DNA from: Martinezella rhizogenes | Lineage (GTDB): Bacteria > Pseudomonadota > Alphaproteobacteria > Rhizobiales > Rhizobiaceae | Length of the DNA: 64,000 nt | Direction: 5' to 3' | Assembly: GCF_007002745.1 (NCBI RefSeq) | Contig: NZ_SGNY01000001.1 | Location: forward strand, 558,001-622,000 | Shown here: piece after piece, positions 27,397-36,862 of the stretch | Position numbering within the stretch: position 1 is the first letter of the stretch | Layout of the letters: each line of letters opens with the position of its first letter | The notes under the pieces: generated by a model | What the model was told of the DNA's origin: nothing | What the model saw: only the letters and a program-made list of their open reading frames with translations | Databases searched by the model: none | Position numbers and translations under genes: made by a program

Positions 27397-28341
27397 ATGT
27401 GGATACAGATATTGCAACGCTTCCTTATTCTGTGCCTGATGCTGACGATCGTTTCCGTCATCGCATTTCTTTTGCCCTATATGGCGGGTGGCGATCCGGC
27501 CCGCACCATCCTGTTTTCCCGCATGCGCGATACCGCGCTCGATCCGCATGCGGTCGAGGCGCTGAGAGTAAGCCTCGGGCTCGACCGGCCGCTCTACGTG
27601 CAATATTTCGCATGGCTCTCAAACGCGCTGCGCGGCGATCTGGGCTTTTCCTTCACCAGCAGCCAGCCCGTGGCCGGTGAGCTTCTGCGCTCCCTCGGCG
27701 TGTCGGTAACGCTGGCGCTGACGGCGCTGGCAATCGCGGTCGCCGTGGCGCTGCCGCTCGGCACGCTGGCGGCGATGCGCCCGGGCGGGCGGCTCGACAA
27801 TTTCGCGACACTGATGATCCAGACCTTCGTTGCGACGCCGGAATATTGGTTCGCGCCCATGTCGGCGCTGGTCTTTGCGCTCTATCTCGGCTGGTTGCCG
27901 TCGGCGGGATGGGACAGCTGGCGTTCCCTAGTGCTTCCCGCCTTGACCCTGACGTTGCGCCCGCTCGCTTATTTCACGCAGGTGACACGCGCAGCAATGG
28001 CCGAGGTTCTGCGCGCACCCTATATCACCGCCGCCCGCAGCCGGGGTCTCGGCATGCATAGCACGGTCCTGCGGCACGGTGTCCGCAACGGCTCGCTGCC
28101 CGTCGTCACCTTCTTTGCATTGTGGCTCGCGGGCCTGCTCGGCGGATCGGTGGTCGTGGAAGTCATCTTCGCCATTCCAGGTATGGGTCGGCTTCTCTAT
28201 GACGCCGTGGTCAATCGCGACATCCCGATGCTGCAGGGTGGTTTCATCTGCATCGTCGCCCTGTCGATCCTGATCAATACCCTGGCCGACGGCTTTTATG
28301 TCCTGATCAATCCAGCAATGCGAGGTCACAATGACCATTAG
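27397..28341 (+). CDS. ABC transporter permease (DppB/OppB/NikB type)
   Basis: 314 residues, ATG at 27397 with AAGGA upstream. Hallmarks of the DppB group: a long periplasmic first loop with LGLDRPLYVQYFAWLSNALRGDLGFSF, then five membrane helices and the EAA loop YITAARSRGLGMHSTVLRHGVRN that docks to the ATPase. It is the first gene of a complete importer (two permeases, two ATPases, one binding protein). Its stop overlaps the start of the second permease by 11 bp. Confidence 0.92.
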   Translation: MWIQILQRFLILCLMLTIVSVIAFLLPYMAGGDPARTILFSRMRDTALDPHAVEALRVSLGLDRPLYVQYFAWLSNALRGDLGFSFTSSQPVAGELLRSLGVSVTLALTALAIAVAVALPLGTLAAMRPGGRLDNFATLMIQTFVATPEYWFAPMSALVFALYLGWLPSAGWDSWRSLVLPALTLTLRPLAYFTQVTRAAMAEVLRAPYITAARSRGLGMHSTVLRHGVRNGSLPVVTFFALWLAGLLGGSVVVEVIFAIPGMGRLLYDAVVNRDIPMLQGGFICIVALSILINTLADGFYVLINPAMRGHNDH

Positions 28342-29284
28342 CCAGTTCCCGAGCGCGCCGGTAGCCGCCTTGCCCCTGAGCAATACGCCCCTGAGCAATA
28401 CGCCCATGACCAACACGCCAATGACCGCCACCCCCAAGCGCCCGTCGGCCTTCAGCCGGTTCACGGACTTCATCAGCCGGCGGCACTGGACCTTCTATGC
28501 GGGTTCGGCGATCTTTCTCGTCATCATCCTGCTGCTGGTCATCGCGCCATGGATATCGCCCTATAATCCCGCACAGCAGAACCTTCGCCTGCGGCTGAAT
28601 GCGCCAGGCGCCACCTACTGGCTGGGAACGGACCATCTCGGTCGCGACGTGCTCAGCCGGTTGCTGATCGGCGGCCGTTTCACGGTCACGATTGCCGCCA
28701 TCACCGTCATTCTCTCGGTCGCCATCGGCACCTTTGTCGGCATCATCAGCGGCCGCAGCCGCGGTATCCTCGACGAAGTCCTGATGCGCGTGGTCGACCT
28801 GCTCATCGCCATTCCGGACGTGGTGATTGCCATCTTCCTCGTCGCCATCTTCGGGCCGGGATATGGAACCCTGATCGCGTCGCTGACGATTGTCGGCTGG
28901 ACACCCTTTGCGCGTCTGGCGCGCGGGCTGACGCTGTCGATCAATTCCCGCGAATATATCCGCGCGGCGGAAGTGCTTGGCTGCACGCGGCGCTTCATCA
29001 TCTTCCGGCATATCATTCCGAACACGATCTGGCCGATTGCGGCCGTGGCGTTCCTGCGTTTTGGCCACAAGCTGATCACGGTGGGCGGCCTGTCGTTTCT
29101 GGGTCTCGGCGTGCAGCCGCCGGCCGCCGACTGGGCGCTGATGCTCGCCGATGCACAGGCCTATGCGGAGCGCATGCCCATTCTCGTCATCGCACCCGGT
29201 CTGGCGATTTTCCTATCGGCGCTGAGCGTAACCTGGATCGGGCACGGGCTGAACCTGGAGACCAAAAAACAGAATGGTCATTGA
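28331..29284 (+). CDS. ABC transporter permease (DppC/OppC/NikC type)
   Basis: 317 residues. The core has the DppC features: RLNAPGATYWLGTDHLGRDVLSRLLIGGR, then the EAA loop YIRAAEVLGCTRRFIIFRHIIPNTI and a C-terminal FLGLGVQPPAADWALMLADAQAY. The first 36 residues are unusual: four tandem five-residue units (LSNTP, LSNTP, MTNTP, MTATP) encoded by 15-bp DNA repeats at 28376-28435. Two of these units begin with ATG (28406, 28421), so a shorter product is possible. The repeat lies before the first helix, in the cytoplasm. Confidence 0.92.
   Translation: MTISQFPSAPVAALPLSNTPLSNTPMTNTPMTATPKRPSAFSRFTDFISRRHWTFYAGSAIFLVIILLLVIAPWISPYNPAQQNLRLRLNAPGATYWLGTDHLGRDVLSRLLIGGRFTVTIAAITVILSVAIGTFVGIISGRSRGILDEVLMRVVDLLIAIPDVVIAIFLVAIFGPGYGTLIASLTIVGWTPFARLARGLTLSINSREYIRAAEVLGCTRRFIIFRHIIPNTIWPIAAVAFLRFGHKLITVGGLSFLGLGVQPPAADWALMLADAQAYAERMPILVIAPGLAIFLSALSVTWIGHGLNLETKKQNGH
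28376..28435 (+). repeat. Four tandem 15-bp repeats in a permease gene
   Basis: Two identical units CTGAGCAATACGCCC are followed by two diverged units beginning ATGACC. In-frame expansion or contraction would only change the length of a polar N-terminal tail. Confidence 0.85.
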
Positions 29285-29423
29285 CGCCTGTCGGCAGGTA
29301 ATGGCCGGCTTGATCATCGTCAAACATAGCCGAGGCAAAGGAACTGGAAGGAGAGTAATATCGTCTGAAGCCGCATGAAAATACGCAAATGCCTCCGATT
29401 CAATAAAAATAAGGGGAACTCTT

Positions 29424-30488
29424 ATGAATATCGAAGGACAAACGCATGCCATTACGGCCCTGTCTCCCGAATGCGCACCGCTTCTGGAAATAGAGGACCT
29501 GCACGTTTCGGTGCCGGCGCAAAATGGCCGAAAATTTGTCATTTCTGGCCTCACGCTTTCCGTCAATGCCGGTGAAGTGGTCGCGCTCGTCGGCGAATCC
29601 GGTTCCGGCAAGAGCATGACGGCCCTGTCGCTGATGCGGCTTTTGCCGCAGGGCGCGGAAATCAATTCCGGCCGCATTTCCTTTGCCGGGCGCGATATCC
29701 TCGCGCTTTCATCGTCCGAACTCGATGCGCTGCGTGGCGCCGATATCGGCATGCTGTTCCAGCAGCCACAGGCGATGCTTGATCCGACCAGCCGGGTGAA
29801 GACGCAGGTTGCCGAGCCGCTGTGGGTCCATCGCAAGATGAGCCGGAGTGCTGCGCTCAACCGGGTGGTCGGTCTCCTGTCGGATGTCGGCATTCCAGAC
29901 CCATCGGCGCGGGCGCAATGTTTCGCCCATGAGCTTTCCGGCGGCATGGCGCAACGTGTCATGATTGCCGCGGCACTCTCGGGCAATCCGCAACTGCTGA
30001 TCGCCGATGAGCCGACGACGGCTCTTGATGTCACCGTCCAGGCACAGATATTGCGCCTGCTTGATGACGAACGCCGCAAGCGTCGGCTCGCCACCCTGTT
30101 GATCACCCATGATCTGTCGGTGGTTGCCGCTTTCGCAGACAGGATTGCGGTGATGTATGCCGGCCGCATCGTCGAGGAGGGGCCTACACAGGCGATCCTC
30201 AAGGCGCCGCAACATCCCTATACAAAAGCGCTGATCAGCTGCTCGCTTCTGACCACCGACAGCGAGGGACAGTTGCTGACGATCCCCGGATCAAGCTCGC
30301 AGGCCCATGACATGTCCTGCGGCTGCCGGTTTCATCCGCGTTGCGCGCTTGCCAAGTCGGAAGGCATGGGCAGCCGGTGCATGGCGTCGGAACCGGATCT
30401 GAATGCATTGCCGGAAGGGCGCAAGGCGCGGTGCTGGGCAGTCGGTGAGGATCATGCCGGCGACCATACCAGCCACGCGGTCTGCTGA
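29424..30488 (+). CDS. ABC transporter ATP-binding protein (DppD/OppD type)
   Basis: 354 residues. Walker A GESGSGKSM, Q-loop in LFQQPQAMLDP, signature HELSGGMAQRVMIAAAL and Walker B LLIADEPTTALDVT are intact. The C-terminal oligopeptide/dipeptide ABC domain has the QHPYTKALISC motif and a cysteine-rich tail (CGCRFHPRCALA...CMA...CWAVG) that in this family can bind an iron-sulfur cluster. It starts 139 bp after the second permease, behind AAGGGG. Confidence 0.93.
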   Translation: MNIEGQTHAITALSPECAPLLEIEDLHVSVPAQNGRKFVISGLTLSVNAGEVVALVGESGSGKSMTALSLMRLLPQGAEINSGRISFAGRDILALSSSELDALRGADIGMLFQQPQAMLDPTSRVKTQVAEPLWVHRKMSRSAALNRVVGLLSDVGIPDPSARAQCFAHELSGGMAQRVMIAAALSGNPQLLIADEPTTALDVTVQAQILRLLDDERRKRRLATLLITHDLSVVAAFADRIAVMYAGRIVEEGPTQAILKAPQHPYTKALISCSLLTTDSEGQLLTIPGSSSQAHDMSCGCRFHPRCALAKSEGMGSRCMASEPDLNALPEGRKARCWAVGEDHAGDHTSHAVC

Positions 30489-30496
30489 AGGAGGGT

Positions 30497-31510
30497 ATGA
30501 TGCAATTGACAGCTGTAAAACAGACCCCGCCATCGGTCGATAGCGACACTCGCCCCTATGTGGTCGCGAAGAACCTCTGCAAATATTATCCGATATCCGG
30601 CCTTGGTCACCGGGTGGTGAAATCGGTCGACGATGTGTCCCTGACCATCGGCGAAGGGGAAGTGCTCGGCCTTGTCGGCGAATCCGGATGCGGTAAAAGC
30701 ACTGTCGCCGGGCTGATCACCCGGATGACCCACGCGACCAAAGGCGAGGTCAGCATCGGCGAACACGACATATTGCACATGCAGGGCGAGACGCTGCGGC
30801 GCATGCGCCGGGTCGTGCAATTGGTGTTTCAGGACCCATATTCCGCGCTCGATCCGCGCATGCGCGTTGGGCAAAGCATGGAAGCGCCGCTCGCCCAGCA
30901 CGGCATCGGCACCCGTGAAGAACGCACGGCGCGCGTGTTCAGGATGCTGGAAGAAGTCGGTCTCGATGCATCGTTTTTCGATCGTTATCCGAGCCAGTGT
31001 TCCGGCGGGCAGTTGCAGCGCGTCGTCATCGGGCGTGCACTTCTGCTCAATCCAAGCTTCCTTGTCTGCGACGAACCGACCTCGGCGCTCGATGCTTCCA
31101 TGCGCACGCAGATACTCAACCTGCTGATGGACATGAAACGCCGCCATGGTTTGACGGTTCTGATGATTTCCCACGACCTGCGCGTGGTGCGTTATCTCTG
31201 CGATCGCATCGCGGTGATGTATCTCGGTCGGATCGTTGAAATCGCCGACCGGGAAGAGCTCTTTCGTGCGCCAAAACATCCCTACACCAAAGCGCTCATC
31301 GCCTCATCGATGCTTGATGAGACCGGCCTTTATGCGCCGGAAATGCTGCTGGACGGCGATTTGCCAAGCCCGCTCAATCCTCCAGGCGGCTGTAAATTTC
31401 ACACCCGCTGCAAATATGCGACGCCGATTTGCGGTGAAAAAGAGCCGGTTCTGGAGAGCGTTGCGGGCGCGCATTTCGCCCGTTGCCACCATTGGCGTGA
31501 ATGGGGTTGA
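30497..31510 (+). CDS. ABC transporter ATP-binding protein (DppF/OppF type)
   Basis: 337 residues. Motifs: Walker A GESGCGKST, Q-loop VFQDPYSALDPR, signature CSGGQLQRVVIGRAL, Walker B FLVCDEPTSALDAS, then the HPYTKALIAS tail motif and a final cysteine cluster (CKFHTRCKYATPIC). Forms the ATPase heterodimer with the preceding gene, from which it is separated by 8 bp (ribosome site AAGGAGGG). Confidence 0.93.
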   Translation: MMQLTAVKQTPPSVDSDTRPYVVAKNLCKYYPISGLGHRVVKSVDDVSLTIGEGEVLGLVGESGCGKSTVAGLITRMTHATKGEVSIGEHDILHMQGETLRRMRRVVQLVFQDPYSALDPRMRVGQSMEAPLAQHGIGTREERTARVFRMLEEVGLDASFFDRYPSQCSGGQLQRVVIGRALLLNPSFLVCDEPTSALDASMRTQILNLLMDMKRRHGLTVLMISHDLRVVRYLCDRIAVMYLGRIVEIADREELFRAPKHPYTKALIASSMLDETGLYAPEMLLDGDLPSPLNPPGGCKFHTRCKYATPICGEKEPVLESVAGAHFARCHHWREWG

Positions 31511-31624
31511 AGCATGAAGCAGTTGCGGTTTTGTGCTTTGGTAAAAACAGATGAATCGTGTGTCTGAGGTTTAATATCGGAATTAAATTCCGAGTATAGG
31601 GCAGTAAAATAAATGATATTCAGA

Positions 31625-31655
31625 TGGATATTCGTCGAGTATCCACTGGATATTC
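31625..31655 (+). promoter_or_regulatory. Triple GGATATTC-type repeat upstream of the binding-protein gene
   Basis: Direct repeats TGGATATTC at 31625-31633 and 31647-31655 flank GAGTATCC (31637-31644), a near-inverted copy, so two overlapping dyads are possible. The 238-bp gap is much AT-richer than its surroundings. This looks like an operator giving the binding-protein gene separate, higher expression. No regulator is assigned. Confidence 0.45.
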
Positions 31656-31748
31656 TTTTGTCTTTTGACTTGAGAAAATTTAAGCGGGAATTTTATGAAA
31701 ATAAGTGAATTGTGAGCGTTATCATCAAAAATAAAAGGGGAATATTCT

Positions 31749-33242
31749 ATGATGAAGCACGCACTTTTGGCGACTTGCGCCATCGTGACTGCGTTTGGAG
31801 CCGACGCGGCTAAGGCCGGCACGATTACCTATGACGATAATTTCGGGGTGAAGACCGGCTGGCAGATGGCGTCCGACGATGCCTATCTCGGCTCCCGTGC
31901 AGGTTGTTTCGAAAGCCTGATACGTGTCGGCTACGACATGAAGCTGGAACCGAGTCTGGCTGAATCCTGGGCACAGACCGGCCCCAAGGTATGGGAATTC
32001 AAGCTGCGCAAGGGCGTCAAGTTCCAGAACGGCGAAACGCTCGATGCCAAGGCCGCAGTTAATGCGCTTACCAATCTTTTGCAGGCCCCGGTTCCGGCCC
32101 GTGCCTTTTCACCCAAGCTGATTGCTGCCGTCGAAGCGGCCGGCGATGATACCGTGAAGATAACGACGATCGAGCCATCGGTGTTGCTTCCGGCGCAGAT
32201 GGCGAGCCCCGCAACCTCCATTCTCGCGCCATCGGCTTATAAGGACGGCAAGGTCGATCCAGTGGGAACCTGTACCGGACCTTTCAAGATCACGGAGGTC
32301 GATCCGAGCCAGCATATGATGCTGACCGCCAATCATGATTATTGGGGCGGCATGCCGAAACTTGCGGGTGGCCGCGTGAATTTCGTGCCCGATGCCGACA
32401 CCCGCGCCACCCAGGCAAGAACCGGGGAAGCACAGATTTCGCGCCTTGTCCCGCCATGGACCGTCAAGACCATCGAATCGACCGACGGCGTCAAGGTCGC
32501 GCCCATCCCGTCGCCCCGCATCACGGAGCTGTTGCTGAACAATTCCAGGCCGCCTTTCGACAATCTCAAGGTACGGCAGGCAATTCAGGCCGCCATCGAT
32601 ACCGGTGGCATCGCCGACAGCATCTATGAAGGTGCGGTGAAAGGCGCCGCCTTGCCCTTTGCCGCGGGTGAGCCATGGGCTGGAAAAGAGGGCAAGCCTG
32701 CCTACGACGTGGAAAAAGCCAAGGATCTGCTGAAGGAAGCGGGCATTGCACCCGGCAGCCTGAAGGTGACGCTGCTTGCCTATACGGCAAAGACGGAACT
32801 GAAGGATGTCGCGGCGATCATTCAGGCACAGTTGCAGGAACTCGGCATCAAGGTTGATGTTCGCGTTGCCGATTACAGCGCTATCGAACCCGACCTTCTG
32901 GCCGGCAAGTTCGATATGGCGCTGCTGTCGCGCGGTTATGCCACGGATGTTGCCGAACCCGCCGGTTTCCTGAATGCCGATTATACCTGCGGCGGCAGCT
33001 ATAACATCTCGCATTATTGCAATGAGGCGACCGACAAGCTGATCAAATCCGCCTACGCGACGGCAGAACCCGCCAAGCGTTATGAGATTTACAGCGAAGC
33101 GGCGCAGAAGATTTACGACGAAGCCGTCTCCGTTTTCCTTATCCATGAGACGGTCTTCGACGCCTATTCCGCCAAGCTCGAAAATTACAAGCCGCATCCG
33201 CTCAACTATTTCGTCATGACCAAGGATCTGGCGACGAAGTAA
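31749..33242 (+). CDS. Periplasmic solute-binding protein of the Dpp/Opp/Nik ABC importer
   Basis: 497 residues with a signal peptide (MMKHALLATCAIVTAFGADAAKA, cleavage near residue 23). It belongs to family 5 binding proteins: LEPSLAESWAQTGPKVWEFKLRKGVKFQNGE split over residues ~60-95, GTGPF-like GTCTGPFKITEVDP, and the VRQAIQAAIDTGGIADSIYEG helix. Ligands in this family include peptides, nickel chelates, opines and glutathione; the ligand cannot be chosen from sequence. The gene is the last of the five-gene set and has its own upstream region and a strong terminator. Confidence 0.9.
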   Translation: MMKHALLATCAIVTAFGADAAKAGTITYDDNFGVKTGWQMASDDAYLGSRAGCFESLIRVGYDMKLEPSLAESWAQTGPKVWEFKLRKGVKFQNGETLDAKAAVNALTNLLQAPVPARAFSPKLIAAVEAAGDDTVKITTIEPSVLLPAQMASPATSILAPSAYKDGKVDPVGTCTGPFKITEVDPSQHMMLTANHDYWGGMPKLAGGRVNFVPDADTRATQARTGEAQISRLVPPWTVKTIESTDGVKVAPIPSPRITELLLNNSRPPFDNLKVRQAIQAAIDTGGIADSIYEGAVKGAALPFAAGEPWAGKEGKPAYDVEKAKDLLKEAGIAPGSLKVTLLAYTAKTELKDVAAIIQAQLQELGIKVDVRVADYSAIEPDLLAGKFDMALLSRGYATDVAEPAGFLNADYTCGGSYNISHYCNEATDKLIKSAYATAEPAKRYEIYSEAAQKIYDEAVSVFLIHETVFDAYSAKLENYKPHPLNYFVMTKDLATK

Positions 33243-33270
33243 GTTGGCGGGATTTGGCCGAAAAATAGAA

Positions 33271-33296
33271 GCCCGGCTCGAAAGAGCCGGGCCTTT
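33271..33296 (+). terminator. Intrinsic terminator after the binding-protein gene
   Basis: A perfect 9-bp stem GCCCGGCTC/GAGCCGGGC with a GAAA loop, followed by CTTTGTT, 29 bp after the stop. Confidence 0.85.
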
Positions 33297-33623
33297 GTTA
33301 TGATACGAATGCGGTACTTTTTCCGCCATCATGCCGATGATGCAGCGTCGCTCAATCGTCATTCATGCAGGACTTATTTGCAGCCTCAAAGCATGTGCGA
33401 CAGCAGTTCTTAGCGTCAGATGCGATATGGCCGATGCGCGGCGAAAAGGCGATTTCCAGAAGTTGAAAAACCTCCACCGTCATCCCTGGATCAAAAAGGG
33501 AGAGGGCATCCGCCGTCTGGGGGAGGCAAGCGTGACGAACGTTTTGATGACTTACGTCAGCGTGAAGCGGGCAGGGCGATCCGGCGGCGGCTGCGATAAA
33601 GCGCCGCCGGGTGTCTCTTCGGT
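33297..33623. other. Intergenic stretch without a recognisable gene
   Basis: I see no conserved coding pattern, tRNA or strong repeat here. One open frame crosses it but resembles no family and runs into copZ on the opposite strand. Confidence 0.5.
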
Positions 33624-33881
33624 TCAGGCGCGTGCTTCCGGCGTATAGCCCGCAGCGGTGATGATTTCGGCAATACGCGCGACATCGGAGACGCCACCGA
33701 CCACAACGGTGCGGCTTGAAGGATCGGCATGCACGGCAGCACCGGGAACGGTCTTTTCGATCGCGCCCTTGATCACACCGGCGCAGTGACCACAGGTCAT
33801 GTCTTCAACGTGAAAGGAAAGATCTGCGCCGACAGGGGCAGCAGTGGTGGTTTCGTGGTGGTGCTGATGGCCATTGCACAT
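33624..33881 (-). CDS. copZ: CopZ-like heavy-metal-associated chaperone with His-rich N-terminus
   Basis: 85 residues. A metal-binding leader, MCNGHQHHHE, precedes an HMA fold with the MTCGHCAG motif (Cys30, Cys33) and the VSDVARIAEIITAAGYTPEA C-terminus. It likely passes Cu(I) to the P-type ATPase encoded 8 kb away, although it sits alone here between the ABC importer and trkH. The additional Cys/His cluster could hold a second metal ion. The metal preference is inferred. Confidence 0.88.
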   Translation of the reverse strand: MCNGHQHHHETTTAAPVGADLSFHVEDMTCGHCAGVIKGAIEKTVPGAAVHADPSSRTVVVGGVSDVARIAEIITAAGYTPEARA

Positions 33882-33976
33882 AGGCTGTTCTCCATGGTTT
33901 GGAATTCTAACAGGGAGAGCCTGGACTATTCCAACGTGGGAAGGTCAAGCGCTTTATTTGCGCTGATGCAGCGATC

Positions 33977-35434
33977 TCAGCTCTTCCAGAAAATCGGCAT
34001 CAGCAGCACCAGAACGGTGAGGATTTCCAGACGTCCGAGCAGCATCATCACTGAGAGCAGATAAAGCGCCGGGTCGCTGATCGTGGAGAAATTGCCGACA
34101 GGCCCAATGATCGGGCCGATGCCGGGGCCGACATTGGCAAGCGCTGTTGCAACACCCGAAGTGGCGGTGAGGAAATCATAACCCATCAGGCTCATGGCAA
34201 GGCTGCCGGCGATCCACAGGGCGATGAAACAGCTGATGAACAGGAAGATGGTGCGGATTGTTTCCGGATCGACCACCTGCTGGCCGTATCGCACCGAATA
34301 GACGGCGTTCGGGTAGATCAGCTTCTTCAGCCCGGCCCGCGCCACATTGAAGATGATGAGAAAACGATAGGCCTTGATGCCGCCCGCCGTCGAGCCGGAA
34401 CAGCCGCCCATGAAGGTGGCGAAAAAGGCGACGACGACAACGAAGGGACCCCAGAGCGTATAATCGTCGCTGGCAAAGCCGCCGGTCGACAGGATCGAGG
34501 TCATGTTAAAGAAGGAATGGCTGAGCGCTTCATTCAGCGGCACGCCGTTTCTAAGGTGGTGATAAACGCCGACCGCAATAGAAATCGCACAGAGATAACC
34601 GAGGAAGACGGCGATCTGTGGATCGCGCAGCGTCTCCAGCCGGCGACGCACGGCAAGCAGGATCATGACAGAAAAGGGCAGGCTGCCGAAGATCAGGAAG
34701 ATGGTGGCGATCCACAGCAATGCGGTATTGTCGAAATAGGCGAAGGAGGCGTCATGGGTGGAAAAACCACCGGTCGCGACGGTCGACATGGCATGGTTCA
34801 GCGCATCGAAATGCGACATGCCGGCAAAGTCGAAGGCAACCGTGCAGGCAATCGTCATGACGATATAGATCGCCACGAAAGCCTTGGTGAAGCTTGCCAG
34901 CCGCGCGAAGGGCCGATCATTGCCGGTATCGGAGGATTCCATGCGGAAAAAGGTCATGCCGCCGACGCGCAGCAGCGGCAGGATGAACAGGCCGAGCGCG
35001 ACGATACCGATGCCGCCGAGCCAGCAGAGAAGAGACCGCCAGAGAAGAATGCCCTGCGGCGCATTGTCGAGGCCGGAAATCGCGGTCGATCCGGTGGTGG
35101 TGATGGCTGAGACGGATTCGAATATCGCCTGACCGAGCGTCAGGTCGAGCTTGGAAAGATAGAGCGGCACGGCCCCCACAAGCGAAAACACCAGCCAGAG
35201 AAGGTTGACGAGCAGGAAGCCGAAACGTTTGTTGAAAGAGGCGATCGGTCCGCGGGTCGCCAGCGCACAGGCAAGCGCAAAGCCGCCGCACATGAAACCG
35301 GAAAGCGCAAACACCATCCAGTCGTCATTGCCGTAATAAAGATCGGTAAGCGCCGGCAGGAACATGGCCGTTGCAAGGTAGAGCCCGAAGATGGACGCCA
35401 CATAGATGACGGAGCGCAGAAGGTTGCTGTTCAA
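33977..35434 (-). CDS. trkH: TrkH-family potassium uptake protein
   Basis: 485 residues with the four repeated membrane-pore-membrane units of Trk/Ktr transporters. Selectivity-loop regions are visible as SAITTTGSTAISG, MSTVATGGFSTHD, TSILSTGGFASDDYTLWG and TSGVATALANVGPGIG. Imports K+ with a TrkA-type cytoplasmic partner, which is not in this window. It is transcribed divergently from ilvA with about 80 bp between starts. Normal length, intact. Confidence 0.94.
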   Translation of the reverse strand: MNSNLLRSVIYVASIFGLYLATAMFLPALTDLYYGNDDWMVFALSGFMCGGFALACALATRGPIASFNKRFGFLLVNLLWLVFSLVGAVPLYLSKLDLTLGQAIFESVSAITTTGSTAISGLDNAPQGILLWRSLLCWLGGIGIVALGLFILPLLRVGGMTFFRMESSDTGNDRPFARLASFTKAFVAIYIVMTIACTVAFDFAGMSHFDALNHAMSTVATGGFSTHDASFAYFDNTALLWIATIFLIFGSLPFSVMILLAVRRRLETLRDPQIAVFLGYLCAISIAVGVYHHLRNGVPLNEALSHSFFNMTSILSTGGFASDDYTLWGPFVVVVAFFATFMGGCSGSTAGGIKAYRFLIIFNVARAGLKKLIYPNAVYSVRYGQQVVDPETIRTIFLFISCFIALWIAGSLAMSLMGYDFLTATSGVATALANVGPGIGPIIGPVGNFSTISDPALYLLSVMMLLGRLEILTVLVLLMPIFWKS

Positions 35435-35514
35435 GAGATGAAACCCAGAGTTCGTGGCCGCGCTGAAATGAGTCTTTGTCTCCGACGCCTTCCTATGGCA
35501 TAGCGGGTGCCATT

Positions 35515-36789
35515 ATGAATTTCAATGGATTGACTATCGTGGACAAGCAGCTTGTGGAAGCAGCGCGGCGGGAAGTGCGGGAAATATTCCCGGAAACGCC
35601 GTTGCAGTTGAATGAACATCTCAGCCGTCGGTATGGCGCGTCGATTTGGCTGAAGCGTGAAGATCTGTCCCCGGTCCGTTCCTACAAGATTAGAGGCGCA
35701 TTCAACTTTCTCCGCAAGGCGGTGGCCAAGGCCGGCAAGGACAAGGTTTTCGTCTGTGCGTCCGCCGGCAACCACGCCCAGGGCTTTGCTTTCGCCTGCC
35801 GCCATTTCGGCGTTCACGGCGTGGTTTTCATGCCAGTGACGACACCGCAGCAGAAGATCGAAAAAACCCGCATCTTCGGCGGAGAATTCATCAAGATCCG
35901 GCTGGTGGGCGATATATTCGACCAGTGTTATGCAGCCGCGCGTCAGCATGTGCAGGACAATGACGGTTACATGGTACCGCCGTTTGACCATGAGGATATC
36001 ATCGAGGGTCAGGCGACGGTCGCCGCCGAGATCATGGATCAGCTTCCGGAAGGCACGAAGCCGGATATCGTCGTCATGCCGGTTGGCGGCGGCGGGCTTT
36101 CGGCCGGCCTCACGGGTTTCCTCGCCGGCACCGTCAGTAAGGAGAACTTCGTGTTCTGCGAGCCGGAAGGCGCGCCGAGCCTGAAAAAGAGCCTTGAACG
36201 CGGCGAACCGGTGACGCTGAACAAGGTCGATAATTTTGTCGATGGCGCGGCCGTCGCCCGCATCGGCGATCTGAATTTCAAGGCGTTGAAGGATTTTCCG
36301 GCTGAGCAGGTCATGCTTATCCCGGAAAATGCCATCTGCGTGACGATCATTGAAATGCTGAACCTTGAGGGCGTGGTGCTGGAGCCCGCCGGCGCACTGG
36401 CGATCTCCGCACTCGAAAAGCTTGGCCGCGAGAGGCTGGAAGGCAAGACGGTCATCGCCGTCGTTTCCGGCGGCAATTTCGATTTCGAGCGCCTGCCGGA
36501 TGTCAAGGAACGCGCCATGCGTTACACCGGCGTCAAGAAATATTTCATCCTGCGCCTGCCGCAGCGCCCCGGCGCCCTGCGCGATTTCCTCAATCTGCTC
36601 GGCCCGGATGACGATATCGCCCGCTTCGAATATCTGAAGAAATCGGCCCGCAATTTCGGCTCGATCCTGATCGGTATCGAAACCAATGCGCAGGAGAACT
36701 TCGCAGGTCTTCTGGAACGTTTCGAGGCCGCAGGCCTTGGCTATGAGGATATTACCGAAAACGAAATCCTGTCGAACCTGATCATCTGA
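35515..36789 (+). CDS. ilvA: Threonine dehydratase (threonine ammonia-lyase)
   Basis: PLP enzyme converting threonine to 2-oxobutyrate for isoleucine synthesis. 424 residues from the ATG at 35515. PLP lysine in SPVRSYKIRGAFN, ASAGNHAQGFA and the glycine loop VGGGGLSAG are present. The C-terminal regulatory part is a single ACT-like domain (KKYFILRLPQRPGALRDFLNLL), shorter than in the E. coli enzyme, which has two. Single gene in its strand context, followed by an HlyU-like gene after 73 bp. Confidence 0.95.
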   Translation: MNFNGLTIVDKQLVEAARREVREIFPETPLQLNEHLSRRYGASIWLKREDLSPVRSYKIRGAFNFLRKAVAKAGKDKVFVCASAGNHAQGFAFACRHFGVHGVVFMPVTTPQQKIEKTRIFGGEFIKIRLVGDIFDQCYAAARQHVQDNDGYMVPPFDHEDIIEGQATVAAEIMDQLPEGTKPDIVVMPVGGGGLSAGLTGFLAGTVSKENFVFCEPEGAPSLKKSLERGEPVTLNKVDNFVDGAAVARIGDLNFKALKDFPAEQVMLIPENAICVTIIEMLNLEGVVLEPAGALAISALEKLGRERLEGKTVIAVVSGGNFDFERLPDVKERAMRYTGVKKYFILRLPQRPGALRDFLNLLGPDDDIARFEYLKKSARNFGSILIGIETNAQENFAGLLERFEAAGLGYEDITENEILSNLII

Positions 36790-36862
36790 TCGGGGACGAA
36801 CGACAGGGAAGGGCGGAGCATATTCGCCCTTCAAACGCGAGATAGATCAGGGAGTGAAAACC

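Noticed and set aside
33331..33648. 105-residue plus-strand frame after the ABC binding-protein gene
   Set aside because: It overlaps copZ on the other strand, has no ribosome site and shows no domain.
35431..36834. A 467-residue open frame opposite ilvA
   Set aside because: ilvA is unambiguous on the plus strand; the antisense frame has no recognisable domain.
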